A stretch of 64,000 bases of DNA. Source: Parelaphostrongylus tenuis. Lineage: Eukaryota > Nematoda > Chromadorea > Rhabditida > Metastrongylidae. Positions 40,201 to 52,039 of this stretch are shown piece by piece. Below the pieces are notes generated by a model, which ran no database searches, was not told the origin of the DNA, and saw only the letters and a program-made list of their open reading frames with translations. The translations under genes and the position numbers were made by a program. The DNA lies in NCBI GenBank assembly GCA_019055375.1, contig JAHQIW010002123.1:186001-250000 (forward strand), written 5' to 3'. Each line of letters starts with the position of its first letter. Position 1 is the stretch's first letter.

Positions 40201-42590
40201 CCTCATTGACTTCAACTGGTGCTTGCCGAATAGATAAAGCTGACCTTGGATCACAAGGTGCTGTTTGGAAGGTTTCAATTTTATCTATTGTTTTGATGTT
40301 ACTGTGATGTACACCGATAGCGACAACGGCGATAATTATCATTATGGGCTTTTGGTTGTACAAATGCATCTCTGCTACAAAAAGAATGGTAAAATTCAGA
40401 AGAAGAAGAACTCACCATATTGTGTCCGACTGCGATGACATTTCCGTCACGGACAATTACGGCTCCAAACGGAGCACCGTCTCCCGACTCCACCCCGTCA
40501 CATGCCTCCTTCACTGCCGTTTTCATATAATCACGACCTAACTAATAGTTCATTTGTTTTTTCTTCACTTCATTAGAAATAATTCGTGTTAAGTGAAAAT
40601 ACTCTAGACACGAAGATGAAAATGTACCTAAACCCATTTGTTATAGGGAGCCGGCTTAGCTGGCTTCAGTACGGGTATGCATACACTACACTAAACTCGT
40701 TGACAGTTAGTTGCTGACAACTTCAATCTCCACATCGCACAAAGAGTGATAGCATAGCAAGAGTCACAGTAGTTTAGTGGTGTAAGGCACACTCCATAAG
40801 AGTGAAAGGTGGGGTTCAGATCTCGACTAAGGCACGGAGCTTTCTGTACACTCACCGTTCTTGATTTGTAAAGATGGAAATAACGAAAATCTCGAATTTT
40901 TCCATTTCATTTCATTTTCAAGTATTCGAATTGTTTTCGCAGAAAGATTGTTTGTTTCGTTTGTTTTTTTTTGTTTTTTGTTTGTTTGTTTGTTGTTTTA
41001 CTATCAGAGTATAGGAACAGGTAAGGATAAAGGATAAAGCTCTCAAGGTTGATCAATCTCTGAGGGATGCGTAATGCATTCGTCTTTGATATTTAACTTC
41101 GTTTGAGGTGATTGAATGCATATGGCTTTTACAATGACTCGCGGAGGCCTCCCGCTGAACCGACTCAATGCTGCTTATTCCCCAAGACAAGTCTGAGACC
41201 AGTCTGGTATCAATTTACCGAGCCGGAGGGATGTATGGCCTCGTGAGCCATGAGCGCGACATTGAACCATCGACCTCGTGTGCGGCGCAGAGCATCTCTA
41301 ACCACTGCGCCACGTGCGCCTTCTATCGAAAGATGTATAATAATATTTCCCAGAAATTAGTAAAAGTAAAAATTAAATATTCCATGTGAAAGCGAGAGAA
41401 CAGAATCAGAAACTTTGAGCAGGTAGATTAATAGTGTTCATTAGATGAAATCAGATTAATAACTTCTAACTTTGTCACGAAACTATCAGTTCCATTTCCA
41501 CTATTTACGACTTCACTCGGGTGACGAAAAGTGTATTGTTTTGCCACTTCGTCGACAATTTATGTGACATTATTCTTATAACATCAATGTACTTCATGAA
41601 ATAGAAAAGCTTGTACTCCACCGATTTTTTGTAGTTTTGAGATTCTTCACATCGTCTGCTTTTTTTGTTGAGAATCGTTGACGTGGGTTAGAATGTATCA
41701 AGCCAGTGATAACTCCAAAACAATGTTGAAACCACATGTAACCTTTTTCCGAACAACACAGCTCCCGTTATAATCGTATACATTATGTAATGTGAACTGA
41801 TGTTGACTTAGCTAAAGATCTCAGAAGAAACGACCCTTAGTAGCTTGTTTACCGCAGTCATAGATTCGTTATGGCGACCGGTTTTATAGTAACGTCACGT
41901 GCCATTACTATCTTAACCATTCGATACGTATGATACTGAAGGTTGATTTGTGTTTCGAGTGACAGATTTAGGTGATGGGTGAAGGTACAAAGAATTTTTA
42001 TAGACACTACTAGCCTTGTTATCTTAAACGATGCTCATTACAGCGCCTTTCTCACGCTGATAAGATAATAGAAAACAATGAAGTAATTTGGAGATGACAA
42101 ATATGTCGAGGACGGATAAACTCTACAGTGTCTTGCATGCTTGAACAGCTGCGTAGATTTCTCTTTCTGGAAGCTGCCTTTATCTCACCTAAAGTTTCTT
42201 TTTCTTGCTCCCTTTTAGAGAACCGAACAATAGAGCTATTGTCTCAAGAGAATAGCTCGCCATGTTCCACGAAAAACTCATACTGAAACTGATGCACATA
42301 GTTTTCACGCTCAAATTTGATGGAAAAAGGAGCTTGAAATTTGTCAAAGAACTACTTGAATGGGACATATTCCCATAGTACTTGCTACACTTTTGGATCT
42401 TTCTTCAAAAGTTGAAATGCTATGCTGCCGCATCAGTAAACACCTCCAATAAAAGAGTGAGCCTCCTCACTTCAGAATGTAAATTTATGCGTCGATGGAG
42501 TAGAATGAAGTCGACAAATGGCAATTCAGTGTGGATGTTGGGGAGTGAAAAAAGTTATTCAAAACTATTAATTTTACCTGCAGCATCCAT
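37247..42590 (-). CDS. GuaD-like zinc-dependent nucleobase deaminase, 6 exons
   Basis: Family known for removing the amino group of guanine or a related base in the cytosol; the substrate here is inferred. Exons (- strand, in order): 42590-42578, 40537-40416, 38546-38477, 38072-37954, 37528-37429, 37371-37247. All phases agree and the product is about 182 residues, near the bacterial GuaD size (about 156). Start MDAAG continues GRDYMKTAVKEACDG; APFGAVIVRDG and GHNM follow. The zinc site is HAEV (about residues 60-63) plus PCPMC (about 88-92), as in cytidine-deaminase-fold enzymes. The C-terminal helix region reads AGFDDKVFHDFLKN and ends with LKPFDSW. The 13-base first exon is short but has a good donor, the right phase, and a copy in the duplicated locus. 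Intron 2 contains an RTE LINE piece and intron 1 a SINE1. Confidence 0.85.
38190..38285 (+). repeat. tRNA-like repeat, single arm, in deaminase intron 3
   Basis: GCGGTGGTTAGTACGCGCTC and GAGACGCGGGTTCACCTTCC resemble A and B boxes. The copy lies just 5' of exon 3 in the intron between exons 3 and 4. Confidence 0.5.
39190..40250 (-). pseudogene. RTE-type LINE, 5'-truncated, in deaminase intron 2
   Basis: The - strand encodes, with several frame breaks, the RT motif FADDIVLITQSIG (near 40040), then [57 protein letters not shown], and a terminal FNDNRWTRAVTD region. It ends at a short CACCTGTATCACCTGTCG repeat near 39210, as RTE tails often do. Orientation matches the host gene. Confidence 0.8.
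40750..40865 (+). repeat. tRNA-like repeat, single arm
   Basis: AGTAGTTTAGTGGTGTAAGGC (A-box-like) and GGGGTTCAGATCTCGAC (B-box-like) sit in deaminase intron 1, flanked by CTTTCTGTACACTCACC. Confidence 0.5.
40940..41000 (+). repeat. GTTT/TTTG simple repeat
   Basis: Imperfect TTTG repeats and T runs at the tail end of the adjacent SINE1 copy. Confidence 0.7.
41028..41330 (-). repeat. SINE1 copy in deaminase intron 1
   Basis: Near full-length, reverse orientation: the right end carries the tRNA-like head (CTCTAACCACTGCGCCACGTG), the body has AGACCAGTCTGGTATCAATT, and the tail has CTCTGAGGGATGCGTAATGC. Confidence 0.8.
41340..42570. other. Deaminase intron 1, no recognisable element
   Basis: AT-rich intronic DNA without a motif or repeat I can name. 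Confidence 0.5.
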
Positions 42591-42599
42591 AGTCGTTTA

Positions 42600-43075
42600 G
42601 CTGAGGAAGAGGTAGGTGAGAAAAGTCGAAAGGTGTTTATATATCATACAGCTACTCGCGAGCTCTAACCACTTTCAACGCCTGTCTCCGCCCACTTACC
42701 TACCCTTCTGTCTTATCATTTTCAAGCGACGGCAGACTGCAATTGTGCCATTTGAAAAACTAATGAAATGGCAGTATCATTGCAACGAAATTCTATAGAA
42801 AAGGGTGGTAAGTGCCGAAAATTGCCAAGTGAACACGAGTGGCATTTCTTATGGACCAGGTCGACTGCCTTGGTGATTATCGTTGTGACTTTCCAGCTTC
42901 TCTTTTCATTTTTCAGATATTGTCTTTGATCCCACTTCTACTGTCAATTAATATATAAAATTACGTTGCTTCACCCATCACAAAACATCAAATTGAACAA
43001 ATTTCTAAGGAATTTGTAACTACTTTCAAACGCATAACTTTGCTCTTCTTTTCAGCTTCATTTCGCCTAGGCAGG
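42600..43075. other. Upstream region of the deaminase gene
   Basis: Contains the probable promoter side of the gene. Blocks such as TTTAGCTGAGGAAGAGGTAG and CTTACCTACCCTTCTGTCTT recur at 48930-49070, next to the duplicated first exon. Confidence 0.5.
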
Positions 43076-43079
43076 GAAA

Positions 43080-44310
43080 AAGGAATACTAGCCTCATTCG
43101 CTGTACAGGAAATTTTTATAGGGGTGCTAGTAATCGTTCAACAGTGTAAATTTCAGGCTAGCACACTTCGTAACCACTTTTTAATAGAACCCTTTTTTAG
43201 TGCTCCAGTATCCACAATAAAATTATATTTTGCAGCAGCCGCGTGGGTTCATTTTTATCACTCGTATGATTCGCTGGATGCACCAAGAGCATATGAACGT
43301 GTAGCAAAAATGTTGTAGTATCTGAATCAATCGTTCGATCTAGAATTATTATCTCAAAGCAGAAAAAAAATTTTCATATGAAGAACATGTTGAATCCCAC
43401 ATGTCCAACACTAGAACATCGATCGATCTCAGCGCTGCTTTAGGTATAGATTAGCCTGTCAGCAAGCTCGCCGAATATGTTGAACTACATCTTATTTTTC
43501 CTGCTGCACCGCAGTGATACTTTCAGGATATGTGCACAGGATGGAATCATTGAAATTTATGCTATCTGATAGGTTGGAGGAAAAGTTTTGGGAAAATGCT
43601 CTAAGACATTTATTTATGCACCTATTACACCCGAACAAAGACACAAGTAATAGTCAAAGTACTCCCCTCCAACTTCAGCACTTCCTGCCACTTTTCCGTC
43701 AAAAGATCGATTCCGCGAGCATAAAATTCCGATTTATTGCATTTGCATTTGACCTCTGCATCGTTGCACCACCATTGCATTTGATCCCAAATACCATTCG
43801 TGCATCATCAATAACCTAATTTGCACGTTTGTTAACTCCATCTTGAAATAAGTAGTAGATAAATTATACACCAATCAACGCGGGAGAAGGCGAGGTTCTA
43901 AATGTGCCCCAGGCACAAGAAATGGCAGACGCCCAAAAAGGTACAAGCATTTTCTCAGAACTTTTTATCCAATATATTAATGATTACTAATAGTCTGTAC
44001 AAAGAGCTCTATTCGGCTAGGCGTTAAGCACAAATCTTTTTTTCCTACAATGGTACTAAAAGAGCTCTTCCAGAAACCGAACAATTTCTGAGTTTTTTGA
44101 AAGTTATACAACCGAAAGAGTGCTAGCACTCTGAGGAAGGAGTTTTGTTCAGTGATATAAAAGCGATATAAGAAAAAAAACGCATGGTCGTAAGAAACAA
44201 TATTTTCATTTTGAATTTTAGAGCGTTATTAACGGTGATTTCGAAAAACAAACCACGAATCGCGCTAGTCAGATATTTGAGCTTTTGAATGATTACTATG
44301 AAATTATAAA
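43080..44310. mobile_element. R1 element copy, long form
   Basis: Carries the R1 left-end block (TTTTTATAGGGGTGCTAGTA), GAGCATATGAACGTGTAG, AACATCGATCGATCTC, GTGCTAGCACTCTGAGGAAGG, and the right-end block GAGCTTTTGAATGATTACTA. The internal frame at 43514-43819 has no recognised domain. Confidence 0.55.
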
Positions 44311-44314
44311 ACTT

Positions 44315-44575
44315 TCGATTGATCAATCCCTGAAAGATACGTCATACATTCGACTTCATTATGCATCATTCGAGGTGATTGCTGCATACCTGACCTTTCA
44401 AAATGTGGCGGCTGCCTACCGATGTATTAAATTAGTGCTGCTATCTTCCCAGACAAGTCTCGTACCATTTATGACCTCGGAAGAATGGAAGGCATAGTGA
44501 GCCATAAGCACGAGATCGAACCAATGATCACATATACGACACAGGGCACCTCTACTGTGCCACATGCGCTTTTAG
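44315..44575 (-). repeat. SINE1 copy
   Basis: Reverse orientation. GATCAATCCCTGAAAGATAC is the tail, CTTCCCAGACAAGTCTCGTACC the body, and CTACTGTGCCACATGCGC the head. It abuts the R1 right end. Confidence 0.75.
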
Positions 44576-44579
44576 AGAA

Positions 44580-45455
44580 TCTATCTCAAAATCTCAAAAA
44601 CTTGAATTCGAGTTAAAATTGAAAAATTGCTGAGTCTCTGGTAGCGTTCGAAATCCACTGACCATGACAAGCCTAATGGAACTTAGTAAAATTGTACAAA
44701 CGTTGCCACAATTTTTTAGGGATGTGTTCTCTTGTTCTCGAGCTACGTTTGGTCGTCAATGCTTTGTCATGTCCGAATTTTCGCAACAATGTAGGAGATA
44801 TAATTTACCTAAAGGTGAAACTTTCTTATTCTATTTTATTGCAGCCAAGATGTGCACGATGTGAGACAAAAGTTGTTTCCAACGTACCTTTGAAATCGTG
44901 GACATAATATAAGCATGCGGTAACCACTGTGTATTTTTGATGTTGTATTTTTGCTCTATTTTGGTTTATTATAAAGGGATTCCAAGCGGTTTTTCTTTGT
45001 TCCATTTCCAGTTATGATTACTCCTTTCAAAAGACCTTTTGTATAGTTTAGAGTTGACTCTAGGGTGACCGTATCCGGATTATATACAATGCTTTCTGTA
45101 CTCAAATTTTCGACGTTTCGGAAAACTCGTTATCAAATCTGCCATTAGATTTGAATGTAACTCGGAAGGTGTTGAACAATATCAGAGGAGCAATCTCTCA
45201 CTCTGATGTTTAATACGACTCAATCTCTGCATTGCTATCAATCCTTAGTTATCTATTTGCTTTCACCTTAATTAACCAATCTTTTCATTATTCGTGGTCA
45301 TTATTCACAACTCCTACTTTATATCTGTTTATTGCCTATAAATACTCAATTATTGCCATTTTAGGTGATGTTTTATTGCTGAAATTGGGAAACAGTCATA
45401 TGATCTTATACGTGCGATTTATATAAACGCGCAACCAGAAAGGAGGCGTAATAAA
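44580..45455. other. No recognisable gene
   Basis: Short open frames only; none has a motif or splice support. Confidence 0.45.
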
Positions 45456-45462
45456 ACATAAA

Positions 45463-45600
45463 GGATAAGGTTTGGTGCGCGTTCAACCCTTAAAGGATGC
45501 GTCATGCATGCGACTTCATCAAGCGCCGTTAGAGGTGATAAAGACATGTTTCGCAAAGGCTCGTCAGTGCATCACACCAGTGCCCCACGGCACTCTATGA
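45463..45600 (-). repeat. SINE1 fragment (tail half)
   Basis: AAAGGATAAGGTTTGG, CCCTTAAAGGATGCGTCATG and GTTAGAGGTGATAAAG match the SINE1 tail in reverse; the head is missing. Confidence 0.6.
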
Positions 45601-45797
45601 CATTCTCTTCTTAATACATTTTTCTTCAGTCTGTACGACCCAATGTCATTATTATTGCCGCGGATCCCAGTACTTCTAGCAGTCGATTCGTTTTAATTCC
45701 ATTCATCGTGTTAAAGGTCTTCGAAGATTTCGCGTGCTTTTAGAGTGCTGCTTAAGGATTTGGTCTTTCTCGAGGACGTGTAGAATATTGGTCTAGC

Positions 45798-45925
45798 AGA
45801 TCTCTTTGCAATTATGAGCATAGCCAGGCTGGGGCGATTCTAGGTGACCGCGAAAGAGTGTTGAGTCAGTAGTCGAACCAGCACACTGCTCTCTAATAAT
45901 AATAATTATAATAATAATAATATAG
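45798..45925 (-). repeat. SINE2 fragment with AAT repeat
   Basis: TTGCAATTATGAGCATAGCC then AGGCTGGGGCGATTC is a diverged SINE2 piece, followed by an AATAATAAT run. Confidence 0.5.
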
Positions 45926-47339
45926 CATTAGAATAGCAGAATGAAATTACAGTCTTCCTACTTCTCACTACATCACGACTTTGGTACGATCTTCGTCGTG
46001 TACGAGATTATGCAAACGGCTTTGTACCTTCTGTACTGCCAGAACTCTGCTACTAGGAGACCTTACAGATGTGCATGTCATTTACTTTTGAGGCTTAGGT
46101 GGACATGCCTTGAAGATGGTCCCTGCTGTAAATACATCATTACTGGATTTTTTTATGGCAGAAATTCTTTATCGCGAAAAAGGCTGATACAGCGAACGCC
46201 ATGCCCTGCCAATTCAAGCAGCGGGAATATGAGGATTTTTCTTGACTTCTGCTACACTGGGACCACATTTCTACCACACCACAGTGCAGCCCTACATAGG
46301 TGTACTTTTTCTTTGCAAAGGCACCTCAAAATCACTAACATTTTTGGGTGCACTGCAAGTTACGTGAACCGTTATGTTAATATTACCGTTATGCTAAAGA
46401 TGATTTACGATGTGTGTTTGTCGATGGGCTTCAGAGCTATATCGAACGCTTATCAATGTGTTCAAGCAAGGAGTTTCGATCGTACTTTTACTAACATTAA
46501 AAGGTTGCTGTGAAGAGAAGAAAACTGAAGCCTGATCCTACTATCACACACTCAATACAGCTGATAACAAATAAGTTTCAAAAAAACCTTTACGAAAAAT
46601 CACTTTAGGCACAAGAAAAGCTTCTGAGCTACTTGTATCAAGAAATGTCGGAATTACACAAATATATCAAATCAAAAAAAAATTAGAGTTTAACCCGTAA
46701 AGAACAAATACGAAATCGCGCGACTGATAAAAGATAGTGTGGACGGAGGCATCAGTTTGCAAATTGGCGAGTAAATGGAATTACGCTATCGAATGTATCT
46801 CGCAAGCTGCAGATTGTTGTGCTTGAGAGCATTTATCGATTGCTCGTAAAAAACAAAACAAAACTTTATGAAAAGTACAATTTCGGAAGCAAGAGGCTTG
46901 AGGAAAACTTAGATTATTTCATTATTACCGGCATTTTTCATCCAGAAATTGAGCTGTTTGAGGTAGTCGTCAACAGCCAGGCATTCCAAATTCCTGAAAT
47001 TGTTCCATAACGTCAGGAAGCCAGATAAGAAGCGCTACATCCAAAAACCTTTCCTCTCAATTTCTTTGGCAGTTTTTATCCTACAATCGGATCTCTTCTT
47101 TATCAACAAAAAGCGAACACTCTTCGCAATTTATCATCGGAACGCTGGTTTTTGAGGAAATCATGGAACAGTTTGTCATCAAAGCCAGAAGCGATTGCCT
47201 GTAGCGTGTGGCTTAATTTAAAAAAAAAACCGAAGTATACTGTGGTTGGCTCTTAGTATGGCATTCATCTTTATATGGAATTAAGCAAAGTAGTGGTAGT
47301 GATGCCGTCTGTTTTGTATTTTTTTCTCTAAATCATTCA

Positions 47340-47690
47340 TGGCTACAGAGCAAACCCGGCCCGGCACGTCTAAACCTTCGTACCCTCCAGGGTCGATGCT
47401 TTGTAACCACATATGTCTCGAAGACCTTTATCAACCACCGTAGAGCAAACCTCACAAGGGGTCTATCTTTTCGGGAATTACATGGTAATTTGGGCAACGC
47501 AGATGGTCCATGACTCTGGAGAGCAAGTGGTATCGCAGAGGTTCGAGGACCTTAGACAGAAAATGGTCAATGTGGCGAGGGCGGCACTCAGCTGCCCTCA
47601 ACCTCAGTCAGTTCGATCACAGGGCATCATCCGAACGGTCGTCTGACTTCATCCAGACCACCTCACCTCAACTCGTAATTGATCCATTAT
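47340..47690. other. Unassigned GC-richer repeat-like stretch
   Basis: Base composition differs from the surroundings and two overlapping + frames (47413-47646 and 47510-47692) exist. I could not match them to a family. It may be part of a retroelement. Confidence 0.35.
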
Positions 47691-47764
47691 AGCTCTCTCC
47701 ACACAATCTCGTTATAGTACAACTGATTGCTTTCATAAGGTTGCGTTCATACAACTGTCAGATG

Positions 47765-47885
47765 AACAAATTGAACGTCGTCACTTACAATAACATCATC
47801 ACTTACAATGACATCATCACTTACCAAAACACCGTCAGCTACAATAACACCACTTACCTTATCACTGTTGCTTACGATAACATTC
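47765..47885 (+). repeat. 18-bp minisatellite
   Basis: About five imperfect copies of an 18-base unit such as TCACTTACAATGACATCA, decaying towards the right end. Confidence 0.8.
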
Positions 47886-48913
47886 ATAGGATCGTCGGGA
47901 CGATACTTCCCGTCAATCGATCACTCATATTGACTTGGGCATACGTTGGCATAACGATATGTCGTAATCATGTATATATTATTATTATATCAACATTATA
48001 GTAATGCATGTATATTATGGGTTGTTTGGTATAACCCATATAGAGGATTTAAACTTTGCGCTCTTGTCCGTTGTGAGACACGTATTGGCAGCAGATGAAA
48101 ACAACAAGACCACTGAACCTGCACCACACATCGTGTATGGAAAAGCACTCACTCATTCAAAGACACAATGAATTGGATCAAGTGCATGGAGCATTCTCAA
48201 GCGATTGTTCATTGCCAGAAGCTACATAAATCCTGTGTCGCAAGTTATCCATAACATCTTGGGGTGTTCAAGATATACCTCTGAAATTAACAATTTTGCC
48301 CATCTAATAATTCAAAGAGTCCTATGAATAACGAGATTAATGTATTGCATAATATTCAATGCATCCTAGGACGCCTAGAAGCTGATGAGAGAGACGCAAT
48401 AGAAGAAAGAGAAAAAGGGGTTTATATACACCTTTGGAGATATTTACATTCCTAAAATGTGTTTAAAAATTGAACATAATCTGGAATTTGATAAACTGTT
48501 ATTTTTTCTATCAGGAAGAAACTATTCACCACCAAGTGCATATATTATGAGAAAGCCGTATGTGCTGTGTGTTTGTAGCATCGAATGCTTTTTTCTTCTA
48601 AGATAAGATGTGGAAGCTCGACTATGAACTTGAACTAATGTTCTCAACATTTGATTATATTTAGCAGTTAGTTTGCTTCTCGTTGAGCCCTTACTAGTTC
48701 TCGTTGATTTTACACTATACATCTATCTTTCAGTTTTATTATAATGGTCATTCTATTATCTTTATAAACTCAACACACTATATTACTACCGCTAGCATAT
48801 CGTAGTAAAAAAACGACCCTAATTCCTGGGCAAGAACTTAACATGAGAGTGTTACTAATTATAAGCAACGGCTTACCCGTGAGTATTGAACAAATCTTTC
48901 ACCACTCTTTCAC

Positions 48914-48926
48914 CTGCGGCATCCAT
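48914..48926 (-). pseudogene. Duplicate of deaminase exon 1
   Basis: ATGGATGCCGCAG followed by GTGAAA reproduces the 13-base first exon and donor of the intact gene. The 5' flank to about 49140 is also homologous to 42590-42800. Confidence 0.65.
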
Positions 48927-50214
48927 GATCGTTTAACAGAAGAAGAGGTGCGTAAGAAAGGACGCAAGGTGTTTTTTAAGCATATAGCTCCTCGTTAGCT
49001 TCAACCACTTTTATTATTCCAGGCTGCACCCACATACCTCCGCTCTTATCTTATCATTCCTCAGCGGGGCGAAATGTGATTTAGTACTACTTACGAGCAA
49101 TGAAGTGGCAGCATTATGCTGCAGACAATCTTAATCAAGCTGCTCGTCCGGTTGCAATAGTATGCAAACGCTTACATTTCGGAGGATGGAACGGATAGCT
49201 CTGAGCTTCCGGTAGCATAGCTTTACAAAGGGCTGACAAGGTGTCCGTGAATGATTTCGGTCAAAGGCGGTACAGAACAATTCATCTCGCATTCATCTCG
49301 GTTTCGAAAGTTACAAGCAGAGTAGCGTTTCAGTATCCATTGCTTTCTTTGTTCATTAGAATTAATTACGATCTCTGCTCTATTAATAATGTATTAACTT
49401 TATTTTCTATTTCATTTCGATATGAAAAGCTTCGATTTGCTATAACTGAATCTACAAGCGGGATAAACGTACTTCCTCGGCTGTAGCGCCGTAATAAATG
49501 GCACTGAGTCGTGCCCACAGACAGGCTCCTATACACAGTGGGCAGAGATAACACGAAGTGTACAAAGTACAACCGGACAAGAGCAACTTTCACTACCATA
49601 CGTGATGAATTATTCGGATGGCAATGCTACATACCGTTACTGCAGAAACTCGCTATGACGAATTTGCGACCTTGATAAAGACAGATTACGAAGGGTCATC
49701 TCCCCGAGATCTTAAATTACTTCGGTATCAGCAGACCACCTAATATTAGCGAATATAACAAGACCGTTTGCTGTTCGTTTGAAGCAGTGGTTATGTGGTT
49801 CACACATCGTCTGAGAATAACACTGACTTGATATATTTCTAGACTACCGAAAGTGATTGTTACGGCAAAATAACCATCGAACTGCGACAGCAATTATGAT
49901 CTGGGTCGAGTAACTTTCATATCCATCCATAGTTAGGAAAAGAGTGCAGAGAAATGCACGATGTGACAATGGCGGATTTCGTAATCGAAACAGATGAAGT
50001 TTCATTGTTTCTGCTGCATGAAGTAACACTATTTGTATCAGAATATGCCAAATAAATTGCCTTTAATCACCAATTTGCTCGATTTTCTCTACTAAAGCGA
50101 CAGAACATTACAGTGCACTCTTGGGTTTGCCACATGCGTGTGAAAGCTTCAAGTTCTTGAAATGGAATTTAGCGACCATACCGAAGTGAAATGGTTGACA
50201 TGAAACTTTTTTAG

Positions 50215-50326
50215 GTTATGAGTACACAAAACAGCAATGAGAGAGGCATGTGATGGAGTGCAGTGCGGGGAGGTGCTCCGTTTGGTGCCGTGCGATGGAA
50301 ATGTCATCGCAAGCGGACATAACATG
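50215..50326 (+). pseudogene. Inverted duplicate of deaminase exon 2
   Basis: After TTTTTTAG the + strand reads through GAGGCATGTGATGGAGTG, GGTGCTCCGTTTGGTGCCGT and GGAAATGTCATCGCAAGCGG to ATG|GTGTGA. It is 112 bases against 122 in the intact exon, so the frame is lost, and it points the opposite way to its neighbours. Confidence 0.75.
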
Positions 50327-50394
50327 GTGTGACCTTCCTTTTTCGGTTTTCACCACCGTTTTTTAGTGCTCTTGTATTTTTACAACCGAAAGCA

Positions 50395-50430
50395 CATGAT
50401 CATAATCATAATCATTGTCATTATCATCCA
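50395..50430 (+). repeat. ATAATCATTATC simple repeat
   Basis: Short ATCATAATCATAATC/ATTGTCATTATCATCC tract ahead of the mariner-like element. Confidence 0.6.
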
Positions 50431-50440
50431 CAATAATATT

Positions 50441-50940
50441 AGGTCGTTCCACATGTTTTGGCATTGGAGCAATACCAAATTTTTCAACCGAAAGTGATTA
50501 AAATTGCATGATTTTAAGATCGTTCAGTGGCACATTTTCTTGTGAGCATTTTGATATGCAACTTGCCTGTGATTGCCTTAAAAGAGAGCTGTCTTGAATT
50601 TTCTTTCTACTCATGCACAAATATCTCGTAGTGGAAAACGTTAGTGATGTGACACGCATTCGACAGCCCCGTGCGGCTGATTATCCAGACTATTCCCTCC
50701 AGCTTTCACTTTGCGAAACACTTCTCAACCATCCCTTCTGCAACCGGATCATCTCCCCAAGCTCCGTTGATCTTGCGAGCCGTGCATTATCATTTTCCTT
50801 ATGCGTTAATCATTCTTGAGAAACCAGCGAATTTGTTTCCACGACAGCTCCATTTCAAAGCAAGTATAGGTGAGTTGCACACTAAAATGTTTCAAATAAA
50901 ATGCACAACTGAACAACACTAAAACCATGGAATTTCAACT
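50441..50940. mobile_element. Mariner-derived palindromic element
   Basis: Begins TTAGGTCGTTCCACATGTTTTG, like the left end at 21711, with the same TTTTGATATGCAACTTGCCTG and CCAGCGAATTTGTTTCC blocks and an inverted right half ending CAACACTAAAACCATGGA. No transposase frame survives. It lies within the deaminase pseudogene locus. Confidence 0.65.
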
Positions 50941-51429
50941 ACTTCTGGTTGATAAATTTGATGTTAATTGCTCTAGTGCCAAATCTTATGGAATTACTCA
51001 GTATAATAATAATTACTATTCATTCTCGACAAAAGCTGAACATATGCCAGCACAGGCAATGGGATCGTATTGATCAAACTGCTAAAGAAAGTATAGGATG
51101 AATTGTTTACAGCACTGAAACACAGAGTTTGTACGCATTCTGTTTTTTTTTCCGGTCATCCAAAGGTAATGAAGAAAGGCCCCTTTTCCTAAACAAAGAC
51201 TGCCATTTCACTCTTAGCGACCATTCGATTGTTTAAATTTCAGGGAAGTGCTGTGTCCACTCGTCTCTTGAAAAGGCTTCTGTATAGTGCTATCGCATCG
51301 ATGATTAAATTACGAATCCCAGGACCGACTATCTATTAACCTCGGCATAGTTTGAATAGATGAGTATTTTCTTCTGTTTGGTCGCTCCGACGTGTTATTG
51401 ATATGATTGATTAAATTATGCTTCAACAG

Positions 51430-51912
51430 CGCCGCGCGCATTGATTTTTATCATGCTATACTTCGCGGGAAGCACGAAAAGCATTTGAACGTGTAGAGGA
51501 AATCCTATAATATCAGAGTCATATGTTATATCTGTAGTTCCTATCAAAGCGAAAAGAAATCTATCCGACAGCCAAAATCCACCGTCAAGCAATGGGGGGC
51601 GCATGTGCAACTCAGTCTTATTTTTTCTGCTACACTTTAATGGAATAGTCTTTTCAATAAAGAGCGCAGCGTTGAAATCGTCAAAAGTTAAGCTATCGAA
51701 AGGCCACTTGCAATTAAGGCAAGAGCTCGGTCGTGCAAGAAATACACTTATGTAAAATACGAAACTTATCTTTTTGCTACAGTATAGAAAGCATTTCAAA
51801 AAACAAAACACGTTTTCAAACTTTCTGAAATTTGAGTAATCGAACAATTGCTAGCAGTCTAAAGGGAGAGCTTTGTCCAGCGAAATATAAGCGAAATAAC
51901 AGAAAAAAGACA
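51430..51912. mobile_element. R1 element copy, partial
   Basis: Shares GGGAAGCACGAAAAGCATTT, GAACGTGTAGAGGAAATCC, GCTACACTTTAATGGAATAG and GAGCTTTGTCCAGCGAAATA blocks with the other R1 copies. It abuts the exon 3 copy of the deaminase pseudogene. Confidence 0.6.
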
Positions 51913-52039
51913 GCATGTGATGCGTCCAGCGTAACATGTTCTCCGACCAATGCATAAACGTAGCGATTTTCATGCACGCGTTTCTAATCGCGGTCACTTC
52001 AGCATGCATTGTCGGGTCGTTTGTCGCCAAAACCTGAAA

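Larger units (their letters stand above)
46930..52036 (-). pseudogene. Scrambled deaminase pseudogene locus
   Basis: All six exons of the GuaD-like gene have homologues here, but out of order and broken. Exon 3 copy is at 51964-52033 (VLATNDPTMHAEVTAIRNAC kept, donor lost). Exon 4 copy is at 49473-49592, 120 bases instead of 119, so frameshifted, with PCPMC changed to LCPLC. Exon 1 copy (MDAAG, good donor) is at 48914-48926. Exon 5 copy begins at 47198 (ASGFDDKLFHDFLKN, then stops). Exon 6 copy is about 46937-47040. Exon 2 lies at 50215-50326 on the opposite strand with a 10-base loss. At least two partial duplications plus an inversion are needed. No functional protein can be read. Confidence 0.8.

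Noticed and set aside
46041..46513. Part of the 190-codon + strand frame at 45941-46513
   Set aside because: No domain, signal peptide or homologue recognised; the region is near the duplicated deaminase 3' flank and the frame is probably chance.
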